Below, piece after piece: positions 47,001 to 55,648 of a stretch of DNA of 64,000 bases. The translations under genes were made by a program, and so were the position numbers. Origin of the DNA: an uncultured Kangiellaceae bacterium. Its GTDB lineage: Bacteria > Pseudomonadota > Gammaproteobacteria > Enterobacterales > Kangiellaceae. The notes below the pieces were generated by a model, which worked only from the letters and a program-made list of their open reading frames with translations, did not search any database and was not told the origin of the DNA. The stretch lies in contig CAJQOL010000007.1 in assembly GCA_905479925.1 (NCBI GenBank), positions 1 through 64,000 of the forward strand. The letters run 5' to 3'. Position 1 is the stretch's first letter. Every line of letters begins with the position of its first letter.

Positions 47001-47368
47001 GAGTTCCTTACATTGCCCTCACCGGTCCCAACCCATAAAATATCAGGGTTTGCTTGGTTAATAGCGATAACTCCGATAGATGAGTAGTCTTCCTTGTCAA
47101 AAATAGGCTGCCAATTAAGTCCCGCGTTAACGGATTTCCAAACGCCTCCTGACGCGGCAGCCGCATATATAATATTGGGATTATTTATAACAACTTCCAC
47201 ATCAGAAATACGTCCACTCGTTGCCGCGGGACCTATATTTCTAGCTTCCAAGCCCGCCAGCAATCTCGTATCGAGATTTGCAGCCTGACTTGGGGAAAAA
47301 GGAGATAGAAGGAAAGTTATAAAGCCGATGGTGACAGATGCCTTCAATAGCGCAATTCTTTTGATCAT
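44048..47368 (-). CDS. Large secreted BNR/Asp-box (VPS10/sortilin-like) repeat protein
   Basis: The 1106-aa protein has a signal peptide. Its first ~740 residues form repeats with Asp-box motifs of SxDxGxTW type (SIDAGKTWTNMG, TTDGGKTWNN, SVDGGANW, TKDGGKTWSS), predicted to fold as two beta-propellers. A basic Lys-rich linker (~840-860) leads into a C-terminal beta-sandwich and helices. Such proteins are common as glycosyl hydrolase-like or VPS10 proteins in marine bacteria, but there is no evidence here for sialidase activity. Possible roles are peptide or glycan binding at the cell surface. Confidence 0.8.
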   Translation of the reverse strand: MIKRIALLKASVTIGFITFLLSPFSPSQAANLDTRLLAGLEARNIGPAATSGRISDVEVVINNPNIIYAAAASGGVWKSVNAGLNWQPIFDKEDYSSIGVIAINQANPDILWVGTGEGNVRNSTSIGGGIYKSIDAGKTWTNMGLKKTERINRIALHPTNPDIAYAAALGTLWSENKERGIFKTTDGGKTWNNILYVDQKTGASDVKMDPVNPNKLYASMWQFRRWPDRFESGGAGSGLYVSVDGGANWLRKTAADGLPKGELGRITLDIAESSPSTVYALVEAEKSALLRSDDGGDNWRTVNSEFNVSDRPFYYSEIEVDPNNPNVIYNIATRIRRSIDGGKRFSTLAKVNCCATGNTIHIDNHSLWINPDNSSHIVLGNDGGIAITQDKGDSWRFVQNLPLSQFYHIRVDNAHPYNIYGGLQDNGTWRGPAEVWHTAGIRNLHWQEIGFGDGFDAMPFPDDVTKGYSQSQGGYLSRWDLNTGEQMVIRPPAPDEETELRYNWNAGLAQDPFNNDVIYYGSQFVHKSSDRGETWEVISKDLSTNNPKWQRYKDSGGLTPDVTAAENHTAIITIAPSPIKQGVIWVGTDDGRLHVTKDGGKTWSSVEKNARKAPKNAFIPHIEPSKFNADEAYVVFDNHRRGDMKPYILKAKKYGRSFENLTSKTIKGYSLSVVQDHVDQNLLFLGTELGLYVSTNGGDSWFKFDQGVPSVSVMDMAIQARENDLILGTHGRSIIVIDDYSALRGMTKKSFEKSLSLLSVTDGQQYISSRAPSSRFWGDAAYEGENESYGVVLTVMASGEHLSHPDSAAEKRRIDAKAAKTLKEKAAKKTKSKQEKPDKPLSDQARITVTDSNGQVVRTFVSQLKQGVNRIVWPMESDGSRRMPGNEPSKNKDILPGGPEVPPGTYSIKVSMNDNVFTTNAKVLKDPRFKVSDQDLVENYQIQHQIVDMLSTLANAVEALSLSKKDINLIKTMANRSLENKKKQDPSVDLEKNPASMLVSEADTLTEKINDLDKQLRTLPQTKGITDGSYQTISHIYNAWAYVGSRYGKPSPSSQVFVNKAKSELTQKVDKINQLLAKDIAAFREQYQKSGLGLLSAAQKVMLEQP

Positions 47369-47528
47369 ATTGAAATTCCAGTGAGTGATTTTTTAGTTAT
47401 ACTTCTCCATCACCATTAATACGCTAGCACCCACAAATTATCAATCTTTTTGTCTATCATCTTGAAATACGAAGGTTTCAGTTGTTAAAAAAGAAGGGGA
47501 ATTTTACGGATTCTTCAACCGGAACAAT

Positions 47529-49025
47529 TTAGATTGCTGGTAGCACTAGATCAATGTTTTCAAAATCTTTTCGAGGCATAGGTCGACCAAATAAATAGCC
47601 TTGAACATTATCGCATCCGATACTTTTTAGCATTGCAAATTGTTCCGGAGTTTCAACGCCTTCGGCGATAACCTTCATTTGCAATCCGTGAGACATACCA
47701 ACCATGGCTTTAATCAGTTCACTACCGTTATTAGTTAAGGTCATATCATTAACAAAACTTCGATCGATTTTCAGAATATTGAAGGGATACTTTCTTAGAT
47801 AGTTTAGCGAGGAGTAACCAGTCCCAAAATCATCCATAGCAATACAAATTCCTAATGAATGTAATTCCTTTAGTGTATTGTAAACATGCTGACTGCCGCC
47901 AAGTAGTACACCTTCAGTAATCTCTAATTCTAATCGCTCTGGTTTAATCCCTGCATCATCTAACTTAGATTGTATAAAATTAACTAGATTTGCATCTCTA
48001 AACTGTCTTGGAGAAAGATTAACCGCAATACGAAAATCATCAAGGTTAACCGTATAACTTTTCGCTAGTATTAGCGCCTCAGATAAAACGAATTCGCCAA
48101 GCGCCACTATAGTGCCGGTTTGTTCTGCGACGGGAATAAACTCACTCGGAGAAACACTTCCCAATTTAGGTGATGTCCAACGTAATAATGCTTCCGCGCC
48201 TATTAACTTGCCACTAGCCACTTCAAACTGTGGTTGATAATAAACTTCAAATTCACCTCGGTCGAGAGCGCCATAAAGCTGCTCTTCAATCGCCAAACGC
48301 CTTGAAATTTCTTGGTTCATACTATCGGTATAAAAAGAGAAACAGTTTCTGCCAGCAGCTTTGGCATGATACATCGCAGAATCAGCATTACGTAATAAGT
48401 CTGAGGTATTATCACCGTCACCTGGAAAAACTGAAATACCAATGCTCGCTGACACCATCAATTCTCGCTCGTCGATCGTAAAAGGTTTCTCGAAACAATT
48501 TAGAATGCTATCCGCAACTCCATTAATATCCTTTGGGCTGGTAAGATTACTTAGCAGGATAATGAACTCATCACCGCCAAGACGGGAGACAGTATCGACT
48601 TCTCGAACGCAGTCTTTTAAGCGCAATGCTGTATCAATTAATAGCTTATCGCCAGTTTCATGACCAAGCGAATCATTAATCAATTTAAAATCATCAAGGT
48701 CCAAGAATACGACACCAACAAAAAAACTGAGCCGTCTCGCTTCATGCAAAAGTTGCGTTAGTCGATCATGCAGCAAGGCTCGATTGGGCAGATCAGTAAG
48801 ACTATCAAAATAAGCCTGATGAGTAATTTTGTCTTCTGCATTGCGTCGACTGGTAATATCTCTAATAACCGCAATGATTGAATTGCCTTCATTGAGTACG
48901 CTCATACGAGCTTCGAAATAACGAGTGCCTTCTTGCACCGCCAATTCATATTCGAAAGTAGTAATTTTCTCGCTTTCTGATAAGCCCTCGACGGCGTTTG
49001 AAAATAGCAAAGCTATTTCGGGGGG
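47529..49025 (-). CDS. PAS-GGDEF-EAL protein, C-terminal part (frame-shifted)
   Basis: Read from the C tract, this part completes the PAS domain ([48 protein letters not shown]). A GGDEF domain ([12 protein letters not shown]) and an EAL domain ([28 protein letters not shown]) follow. The tracked start at 49175 is misleading: the first ~50 codons there are the N-terminal gene read in a wrong frame. The upstream ORF continues this one if the C7 tract had six C. Joined, the protein is 818 aa. Confidence 0.85.
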   Translation of the reverse strand, partial: PPEIALLFSNAVEGLSESEKITTFEYELAVQEGTRYFEARMSVLNEGNSIIAVIRDITSRRNAEDKITHQAYFDSLTDLPNRALLHDRLTQLLHEARRLSFFVGVVFLDLDDFKLINDSLGHETGDKLLIDTALRLKDCVREVDTVSRLGGDEFIILLSNLTSPKDINGVADSILNCFEKPFTIDERELMVSASIGISVFPGDGDNTSDLLRNADSAMYHAKAAGRNCFSFYTDSMNQEISRRLAIEEQLYGALDRGEFEVYYQPQFEVASGKLIGAEALLRWTSPKLGSVSPSEFIPVAEQTGTIVALGEFVLSEALILAKSYTVNLDDFRIAVNLSPRQFRDANLVNFIQSKLDDAGIKPERLELEITEGVLLGGSQHVYNTLKELHSLGICIAMDDFGTGYSSLNYLRKYPFNILKIDRSFVNDMTLTNNGSELIKAMVGMSHGLQMKVIAEGVETPEQFAMLKSIGCDNVQGYLFGRPMPRKDFENIDLVLPAI

Positions 49026-49986
49026 GTAACACATCCAACATACTTTTATTAAGAAATTCCGTTGGTTGTTTATACAATGCATCTTTGTTGCCTGTACGAA
49101 AATCCATGATAGTAAAATTTTCATCCATAAGAAAAAACAAATCGGGAATCGAATTAAATACACTATCCAAAACACGCTTATTCCACAGGGCTCTACTTTG
49201 CGCTTCCTGTTGCAGATTAAGGCTAATCACTAGCTCATCAGCCATTTGATTAAATGCGCTACCAATGCGCGCGAACTCTCCCCTTCCTGAAATATTGGTT
49301 CTAGCGGTTTGCTGATTAATAGCGAAATTTTCTGTTATATCTAACAGATGATCAGAAGGTTTTCTAACATAACGATAAATAAAAAATATAACGCAAAGTA
49401 ACGTCAGACCAAAAACAAAAGCAATAATTAAGCTTTGTCGTATCACTCTATCTAACAAAATTGAGAAGTCATTCTCGAGCGAATAATTGAGAAATAAGCT
49501 ACCGGTTCGAAGCGAACGAATCTCACCATCGTTACGGACTAATTTGAGTGGCGCATAGAGATTAAGAGCCTTATTATTAGAATCATAATTGATTAGAATT
49601 TTTTTTGATTCTATCGCTCGTCTATTCTCGCCAGAGTCAAAATAATCAATAACGTTTTTTGCCCACATGTTAACGGTACTTTGTCGAGTCGAATAAATAA
49701 TTTGTCCGCGGTCATTTATCGCGGTCAGAATGATGTAGTTTTGGTTGACGCCACGTGCAAGTAAAGAATTTTTTGCAGCCTGTTGCCCCTGATAAGTTAA
49801 ATTATTTTCCATTTCTCTTATTAACGCTGCAATATCTTGTTGAATAAATCGTTTATTCTTAGCAATCATATCCGACGCTTGATCTTGATAATTGAGCAAA
49901 AACGAAAAAATTGATAATAATAGATAGATACTGATAGACATCACAGGGAGCGATTTTTTTAGCGATATAGAATGAACAGGTTTCAT
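48946..49986 (-). CDS. HAMP-PAS c-di-GMP sensor, N-terminal part (frameshift at C7 tract)
   Basis: It begins ATGA-overlapping with the solute-binding-protein gene. There are two transmembrane helices (about 12-32 and 185-205) around a periplasmic domain of ~150 aa, then a HAMP-like region ([33 protein letters not shown]). The PAS domain begins with [19 protein letters not shown] and is cut off after MLDVLPP. The remaining ~25 codons in this frame are out-of-frame junk. The seven C at 49020-49026 should be six for a continuous PAS-GGDEF-EAL protein. Confidence 0.85.
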   Translation of the reverse strand: MKPVHSISLKKSLPVMSISIYLLLSIFSFLLNYQDQASDMIAKNKRFIQQDIAALIREMENNLTYQGQQAAKNSLLARGVNQNYIILTAINDRGQIIYSTRQSTVNMWAKNVIDYFDSGENRRAIESKKILINYDSNNKALNLYAPLKLVRNDGEIRSLRTGSLFLNYSLENDFSILLDRVIRQSLIIAFVFGLTLLCVIFFIYRYVRKPSDHLLDITENFAINQQTARTNISGRGEFARIGSAFNQMADELVISLNLQQEAQSRALWNKRVLDSVFNSIPDLFFLMDENFTIMDFRTGNKDALYKQPTEFLNKSMLDVLPPRNSFAIFKRRRGLIRKRENYYFRI

Positions 49987-50996
49987 CGCTTGTCCAAAAA
50001 CTCTGAGTTAGAGAGTTTTGACACCTCTACGGTTTTACTCATGAGTTTTCTTTGCAACATCACCGAATTAAGTTTAGTTGCTAATTTTTCGAGTTTTGAC
50101 GGACTACCTTCAAGTATGCTCACAATTTCGTTTCTGCCAGGTAGGTGAAGCCCTTGATAGGCTAAAGAAACTTCTCTTTCATTAAGCCCAATTAATTTTC
50201 CGATGGTCACATTAGCGGCGCGGGTATTTTTTCTCATATGCGCACGCGCATCAAAATAACCTTCAATTAAACGTTTGATGCCCTTAGGATGAGTAACCGA
50301 TGTGCTTTTGTTGACGACAAGCACATCCATAATTTCCCCGTCAATTTGAGAACTGTCGAAAAGCGTATTAGCTCCTAGCTTTAAAATACGACTTTTAACG
50401 GGCTCAAAGGTCACGATTGCGTCGGAACGTTGATAGCAGTCCAAATGTTTATCAAACGTACATCCAACTATATTAATATCTTTTACCGCCAATCCAGCAG
50501 CAACGAGAGCCTTGTCTAATAACAACGCGCCAACCGCGGTATGCTCAACAGCGACCGTTTTTCCGACTAATTGCTGTACAGAACTAATTTCCGGTTTAGC
50601 GAGCAAAACGTCGGCACCACGAGAGATATCCAAAACTAGAATAACCTGCAGCTCCATCCCCTCTTCAATCAGCGTGAGGACCTCATCCAAAGTTAGCGCT
50701 GCGACTTCAAGATTGCCATAACGAAATGCGTGAATCACTTCAGATGCCGACGGCAACTCGATAAGTCGAACAGTTGAATCATCATACGCTCCTATTTCTC
50801 TTCCAAGAAATAGTGGCGAATAACCAACCCAGTTATTGGACCCCACCCTTAAAACATCTTCCGTTTTTTCACCACAAGCTGTTAATAGAAGATAAGCGGG
50901 TATAAGAGCAATAAGAAGTAAAAGACGAAGCAATTTGCGAATTGGATTAGTATTTTCCAACGGGTACTTGTCGTTATGAAGCTCTTTTTTAATCAT
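49983..50996 (-). CDS. Orphan NMT1/TauA-like solute-binding lipoprotein
   Basis: The 337-aa periplasmic binding protein has a lipobox (LLLTAC, Cys41) and the fold of NMT1/SsuA/TauA-type proteins: LRVGSNNWVGYSPLFLGREIGAYDD, VAALTLDEVLTL, LVGKTVAVEHTAVGALLLDKAL and VTFEPVKSRILKLGAN. No permease or ATPase gene is near, so it is not an ordinary ABC importer. Its stop overlaps by 4 nt with the membrane PAS-GGDEF-EAL gene, so it should present a ligand to that receptor. The ligand is unknown; the family binds sulfonates, thiamine precursors and similar small molecules. Confidence 0.87.
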   Translation of the reverse strand: MIKKELHNDKYPLENTNPIRKLLRLLLLIALIPAYLLLTACGEKTEDVLRVGSNNWVGYSPLFLGREIGAYDDSTVRLIELPSASEVIHAFRYGNLEVAALTLDEVLTLIEEGMELQVILVLDISRGADVLLAKPEISSVQQLVGKTVAVEHTAVGALLLDKALVAAGLAVKDINIVGCTFDKHLDCYQRSDAIVTFEPVKSRILKLGANTLFDSSQIDGEIMDVLVVNKSTSVTHPKGIKRLIEGYFDARAHMRKNTRAANVTIGKLIGLNEREVSLAYQGLHLPGRNEIVSILEGSPSKLEKLATKLNSVMLQRKLMSKTVEVSKLSNSEFLDKR

Positions 50997-51168
50997 TTGA
51001 TATTATTAGAGTTTACGTAAAAAGTTATGTGCTGAAATGTTTAAAAGCTAAAGAATACTGACAGCGAACTATCGCTTAGCTATGCATACTGACAATCTTA
51101 GACCTTTTTAAAGATTTTCGCTAATTCTCAGCCACTTATCTCTAGGAAGAATAGTGCCATGTAGAAAT

Positions 51169-52308
51169 TTATAATCGCCCAGAATTTATTAACCCATAGA
51201 ACAACCCTACAAATCCTCCACCGAGCCCAAAAAGAGTACCTAAAATTCGACAATAAAGCTGCACTAACTTCTTCCTCACTATCGTTCTATTTTTGAGGTC
51301 GCTATACAACTCTTGATCAATGATTCGCCAAGAACGAGTAATTAGGCTAAACAATACTAGAACAAATACCGAATAACTAAACACTGGCATTATCCAACCA
51401 CTAGTAAACTCGAAACTAACCGCTAACATCAGACCCGATACAGCTATCCATACCATGGTTTGGTTTCTATTTTTTATCATGAGCGCTTTTGCTTGCTGAT
51501 CGGTCATTTTTTTTATCGGTATGCTCGCTTGCCAATATGTCGCTAATAGTGCTGCCGCGACACCAACCATCACACCGCCGAGCATGGCAACAAGCTTGCC
51601 AGCTAAAGTCGTTTTACTGGATGCGCTAGAGCTCGCCAGTGCTGCTGCAGCCAATGGGCTACTTGCAGTTAAACCGCCTAAAATTAAGCTAGTAAAGCCA
51701 ATAGCAGGGGCCGTACTTAATATAAGTCGACCATATTTTTGTAGAATTTGATCTTTAAGAAGCGATCTTACCCGCGATAGCTTTTTTCGAACGTTAGATT
51801 CAGAAAGTTCAAGTAAGGCCGCTACTTGTTTGCTAGATTGCTCTTCCCGATAATAAAGTAATACCACTTCGCGACTTTCATCGGGTAACTCACTAATAAA
51901 ATCCTGCAGAATAAGTGACTGCTGATCACGCTCAAGCACTTCATCATTCGCTAAGTCTGGGTCACAAAAATCCGCTAGTAGTCGTTCTGCGTTTTCCCCA
52001 GTAATCTTACGGTCGACTTTGTTATCCCGCAGGAAATTGAAGGCCTGATAGCGCGTAGTTTGTCGTATCCAAGGTAAAAAACTCTCGTTGTTTTGCAGTG
52101 ATTTTAGGTTATTCCAAGTCGCAATAAAGACCTGTTGCGCTACCTCCTCACTATTGTCGATATCTTTTACAATGGCTAACGCTATACTGGTAACGGCATT
52201 TTTTGCAGTATTGATTAAACCGGCAAAAGCCTTTTGATCGCCAGCTTTGGCGGCTTCAACCAGTTCACCAATCGATTGGCCATTTTGTCTCACCAATAAA
52301 TCTGTCAT
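51169..52308 (-). CDS. ECF-type sigma factor with C-terminal membrane domain
   Basis: The ~379-aa protein has a sigma-70 region 2 (EEVAQQVFIATWNNLKSL, FLPWIRQTTRYQAFNFLRD) and region 4 (ELPDESREVVLLYYREEQSSKQVAALLELSESNVRKKLSR) within the first 180 residues. Four or five hydrophobic segments follow (LLATYW, TMVWIAVSGLMLAVSFEF, VFSYSVFVLVLF, ILGTLFGLGGGFVGLFYGL). The tracked ORF begins at 52392 inside the hydrolase gene; the ATG at 52308 after AGGA is better. No separate anti-sigma gene is visible, so the membrane domain itself may restrain the sigma domain. Confidence 0.85.
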   Translation of the reverse strand: MTDLLVRQNGQSIGELVEAAKAGDQKAFAGLINTAKNAVTSIALAIVKDIDNSEEVAQQVFIATWNNLKSLQNNESFLPWIRQTTRYQAFNFLRDNKVDRKITGENAERLLADFCDPDLANDEVLERDQQSLILQDFISELPDESREVVLLYYREEQSSKQVAALLELSESNVRKKLSRVRSLLKDQILQKYGRLILSTAPAIGFTSLILGGLTASSPLAAAALASSSASSKTTLAGKLVAMLGGVMVGVAAALLATYWQASIPIKKMTDQQAKALMIKNRNQTMVWIAVSGLMLAVSFEFTSGWIMPVFSYSVFVLVLFSLITRSWRIIDQELYSDLKNRTIVRKKLVQLYCRILGTLFGLGGGFVGLFYGLINSGRL

Positions 52309-52349
52309 TTTCTTGTTCCTACTCCAATGATTAACAGTTAAACAAGCGC

Positions 52350-53252
52350 TTATGAAGCGGCCAGGAATTGAACGACTTGTTGATTTAGCCAAGAAGCGTC
52401 ATCGAACATAATAAAATGCCGCGAATCAGTATTCATCATTAATTTAGCATTTGATGCCCCTGACAATTGCTCATTGTACAATTTTCTAACCCGTAAATGA
52501 TCCTTCTGCTCAGTGAACGCCCCAGATGCACCTAATAGCAATATTGGACTTTTGATTTGACTCAATTGTGAACGCAAATCGTGGGTCATCAGGGTATAAA
52601 CGGCGTCACCAACAACAGCCGGAGATGACTTGCCTGCCATCTCAATAATCATATTCTTTGAGCTTTCCGATTTAGCTTGTCGATTAAGGCCAAAACGAGT
52701 TTGGGCAACTAGCTGTTGTTGAGTCATTGACCCATACATACCTTTCATTGTTTCCGCTTGCCCCTTAAGACTGTCAACCGTTGTGCTGTTAGTTTGGGTA
52801 AATAGCGGGCCAATAAACGGTAAACCATCCACAGAGACAATCGGTCCAACCATGTCAGGCTTTTCGGCAGCTAGCCAAAATGCCATAAAACCGCCCAAGC
52901 TATGGCCGATAATTGCTGGTTTATCGAGTTTATTGACCGCAATATAGGTCAAAAGCTGCTGCTTTACTGCACTAAGCGCCTGCTCTTTTACCGCCGGCGT
53001 TTCACCAAAACCCGCAATACTAATGCGATGAACACTGTTGGTTTTAGATAACTCCACCGCCAATGAATCCCAAACTCTTTGATCCGACATAAGGCCAGGA
53101 ATGAGTATCACGGGTTTACCGCTACCAACCACCTCACTAGTAAAATTGCTTGCTCCAGCGGAGTTAGTTAGAGTTATGATTAGCGCGATTAGTATAGCGA
53201 AAGGTATCGATATTTTTTGTTTACAGAATCTGTTTTTTAGTTTTTGTTTCAT
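52350..53252 (-). CDS. Exported alpha/beta hydrolase
   Basis: The 300-aa protein has an N-terminal signal (ISIPFAILIALIITLTNSAGA). The alpha/beta hydrolase domain shows VILIPGLMSDQRVWD, the nucleophile Ser118 in IIGHSLGGFMAF, and a C-terminal catalytic His in NTDSRHFIMFDD. Substrate unknown; esterase or lipase-like. It lies 41 bp upstream of the sigma factor gene on the same strand, so it may be in one transcript and possibly in its regulon. Confidence 0.87.
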   Translation of the reverse strand: MKQKLKNRFCKQKISIPFAILIALIITLTNSAGASNFTSEVVGSGKPVILIPGLMSDQRVWDSLAVELSKTNSVHRISIAGFGETPAVKEQALSAVKQQLLTYIAVNKLDKPAIIGHSLGGFMAFWLAAEKPDMVGPIVSVDGLPFIGPLFTQTNSTTVDSLKGQAETMKGMYGSMTQQQLVAQTRFGLNRQAKSESSKNMIIEMAGKSSPAVVGDAVYTLMTHDLRSQLSQIKSPILLLGASGAFTEQKDHLRVRKLYNEQLSGASNAKLMMNTDSRHFIMFDDASWLNQQVVQFLAAS

Positions 53253-53368
53253 GGTATTACCTATTTTTTAGTGAATGTACTTACTAAGTAACCCCGGCAC
53301 GGTAAAGTGTGACAACTTTTGTGAAATTATTTTTAATTTAATTAAAAAACCACTGATTTTTGTTAGGT

Positions 53369-53634
53369 TATACCCATCCCACCTCAAGATGCATGCTTCA
53401 GAGCTTCACCAGAAAGCTTGAACGAGGCGCAGCTTGTAGGGAATGGCTAGCCCTTGGCAAAAACTGTAACGCTGTGCAAGTTTTCTGGTGAAACTCCCGT
53501 AGGGCGCGGCAATAAGCTATCACCTTCTTCGTTACTGCCACTTGAATTAGAGTGACTAATACGGCATTGCAGCGCCTTAAATATGACAGCTTATTGCCAC
53601 GCTGAAGTATGCATCTTGAGGTGGGATGGGTATA
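53369..53634. mobile_element. 266-bp MITE-like element with 33-bp terminal inverted repeats
   Basis: Both ends carry TATACCCATCCCACCTCAAGATGCATRCTTCAG in inverted orientation (33 bp, one mismatch). There is no ORF inside. The outer TA on each side could be a target duplication of the IS630/Tc1 type. Two further internal inverted repeats exist: TTCACCAGAAA/TTTCTGGTGAA and GGCAATAAGCT/AGCTTATTGCC, so the element can fold strongly. It fills most of the 420-bp gap 53253-53672 between the hydrolase and the isomerase gene. I see no second copy in this window. Confidence 0.82.
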
Positions 53635-53672
53635 TACTGGATAAAGACTCAGCCAACGCGGACGAATGATTA

Positions 53673-54323
53673 ATGAAACTGACCTGGTATTTCGATTTTA
53701 TCTCACCCTTTGCTTATCTTCAGCATAGCCAGTTCAACCGATTACCTAATAATGTAGAGGTTGAATATAAACCCATTCTATTAGCTGGGTTACTTAACCA
53801 TTGGCAAAACGTCGGACCGGCAGAAATACCGCCAAAGCGGGTATTTACTTATCAACATTGTTATTGGCTGGCGAAAAAGAGCAACATTCCGATGACTATG
53901 CCACCGGCACATCCATTTAACCCGTTAATCGCTCTTCGAGCTGCGATTGCCACGGGGTCAACTAAAGAGAGCATACAAACGATATTCGAAGCCATATGGA
54001 AAGAAGGAGGAGATCTTAATCAGCCCGAAACGTTCAGCAAGCTAGAGCAAAAACTTGACCAATCCAATCTAGCTGATTTGGTTGGTGAAAGTTCCGTAAA
54101 GAATAAATTGAGAAGTAATACCGAGCAAGCGATTGAAAGCGGCGTATGGGGCGTTCCGACCTTTCATTTGGAAAATACAAGCCAATCAGGACCTCAAAAT
54201 TTTTGGGGATTAGACGCATTCGATATGTTGCTCGACTACCTAGAATCGCCGAACGATTTCTATGACAAAGAAATGTTAAGAATTGAGTCGCTGCCTTCGG
54301 CTATTCAGAGAAAAAAGGGCTGA
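53673..54323 (+). CDS. 2-hydroxychromene-2-carboxylate isomerase-like DsbA-family protein
   Basis: The 216-aa cytoplasmic thioredoxin-fold protein starts LTWYFDFISPFAYLQHSQF, with Ser at the position used by the HCCA isomerase/GST-kappa group. It ends with the conserved AIESGVWGVPTFHLE, the cis-Pro loop of this family. Such enzymes isomerise aromatic degradation intermediates with glutathione, but many relatives have unknown substrates. No aromatic degradation genes are nearby. The start is 38 bp after the MITE-like element, which may therefore supply part of its 5' region. Confidence 0.88.
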   Translation: MKLTWYFDFISPFAYLQHSQFNRLPNNVEVEYKPILLAGLLNHWQNVGPAEIPPKRVFTYQHCYWLAKKSNIPMTMPPAHPFNPLIALRAAIATGSTKESIQTIFEAIWKEGGDLNQPETFSKLEQKLDQSNLADLVGESSVKNKLRSNTEQAIESGVWGVPTFHLENTSQSGPQNFWGLDAFDMLLDYLESPNDFYDKEMLRIESLPSAIQRKKG

Positions 54324-54415
54324 TAACGTTAGCCCTAAAAATCTATAAGCCGATGGCAGGAACAAACAATTAGCGGTGCCTGCTTGGTTTTTGCTACCCA
54401 AGAATTCTAGCTGCA

Positions 54416-54844
54416 CTACTTTTCACGGGATCTCCTTGGCACCTCTGGAAGCGTTTCTACTCGACTCTCATATATTTTAAGCAACGCTTCTTTTTTCTGC
54501 AAAAACTCATGAATATTATGGTTAGCTTCTAGCTCAATCAACGCATCCGATAACTGTAGTTCCGCTTCCTCTCCAACAGCCACCGTTCCCGCCGGATTAT
54601 AATGGCAATACTTAATATTGGTAAAAACGTCGCCATGATAATAAGCATGACTGTCCATTGCTGCCTGAAATTGAGCTACGCAAGCCGCATAACTAGAGTC
54701 GGTTACAACAATTCCAGAGTGACCGGGTGCACCCACAGTATCCGCAGAGGCCTTCCAAGGCGCTCCATCAACACCACCAAGTGCTGCATTTGCAGCGTTA
54801 GAAAGAACCAGCGAGCTAGCCAAAATTAATAGTTTTAGTTTCAT
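54416..54844 (-). CDS. Exported hypothetical protein
   Basis: The 142-aa protein has a clear signal peptide (MKLKLLILASSLVLSNAANA). The mature part has Gly/Ala-rich start, two Cys (YAACVAQF and IKYCHYN) that could form a disulfide, and a helical charged C-terminus (EEAELQLSDALIELEANHNI, FLQKKEALLKIYESRVE). No family is recognised. The opposite ORF is a shadow. It is a single gene with an AGGTGA ribosome site. Confidence 0.7.
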   Translation of the reverse strand: MKLKLLILASSLVLSNAANAALGGVDGAPWKASADTVGAPGHSGIVVTDSSYAACVAQFQAAMDSHAYYHGDVFTNIKYCHYNPAGTVAVGEEAELQLSDALIELEANHNIHEFLQKKEALLKIYESRVETLPEVPRRSREK

Positions 54845-55115
54845 AATATTTCACCTTTTAGAAAATTGAGTCTTTGTTGACGAGTCCTAGGCTAATTGAA
54901 AAAAACCGATTTGGCTCTCACTTCAACGGGCGAAATGGGATAGGTTTGGGAAGCTATTGGGATGATTTAGAAACACATTGCATTTCTTTAAAAAATGTTG
55001 AACCCGAACTTCAGTTGGTACGACTCATTCTTAAAAGATAAGGAACAAAACTTTATTTAATAAAAAGTTTTATCACCTTATTGAGAACAACAATAAATTC
55101 TGGAGAACATCACAA

Positions 55116-55598
55116 ATGAACGAATTTCAAGAGAATCTGCATTTTTCAACCGAAAACAATCTAGTTCTACCTAGTATTAAAACGATAACCGGTAAACCTG
55201 AAGTTCATCTGCATCAATTATTTTCCTTTCAAAAAAACATGAACCCACTTACCTCTTTCAATGAGCGACGAAAAGCGCTGAGCTTTCGCGGAAAACTCAC
55301 GGACCTCATGTTGTTTAGCATTCAATGTTGGGAGTTTTCAACTAACCTATCGCAGCTTGAGTTAGCGGAGCAAAGTGGTATTTGGAAAATAACCATAGAT
55401 GACGGTCGACTTAGAACCCGCTCCTTAGACCGATACCTATCAATAAAAAAAATACCGAAGAATCCTCGCTGGCGTCAAGTATTACGCACCGCCCGATTTG
55501 TATTAGCTGAATGCAAGCTAGAATCAGTCGCGAGAACTCAGCTATCGGATAAATTGCAATCCGTCATCCAACACATTCACCAAAAAGCTTTAGGTTAA
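55116..55598 (+). CDS. Hypothetical protein with HTH-like segment
   Basis: The 160-aa protein has no signal. The central part (NLSQLELAEQSGIWKITIDDGRLRTRSLDRYLSI) has a helix-turn-helix-like pattern followed by basic residues (IPKNPRWRQVLRTARFVL), which suggests nucleic acid binding. I do not recognise the family. GGAG precedes the ATG, and codon use looks like neighbours. It is isolated between the exported hypothetical gene and the S9 peptidase; the 271-bp gap upstream holds nothing clear. Confidence 0.65.
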   Translation: MNEFQENLHFSTENNLVLPSIKTITGKPEVHLHQLFSFQKNMNPLTSFNERRKALSFRGKLTDLMLFSIQCWEFSTNLSQLELAEQSGIWKITIDDGRLRTRSLDRYLSIKKIPKNPRWRQVLRTARFVLAECKLESVARTQLSDKLQSVIQHIHQKALG

Positions 55599-55648
55599 AA
55601 AAGCGCTGCTTTAAAAAATCAGTTAGAGAGACACAGCTAACCGAGAGC

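Noticed and set aside
48946-49175. N-terminal ~50 codons of the tracked ORF 47529-49175 as real protein
   Set aside because: The sequence is the PAS region of the upstream gene read in a wrong frame; the real continuation begins at the C7 tract.
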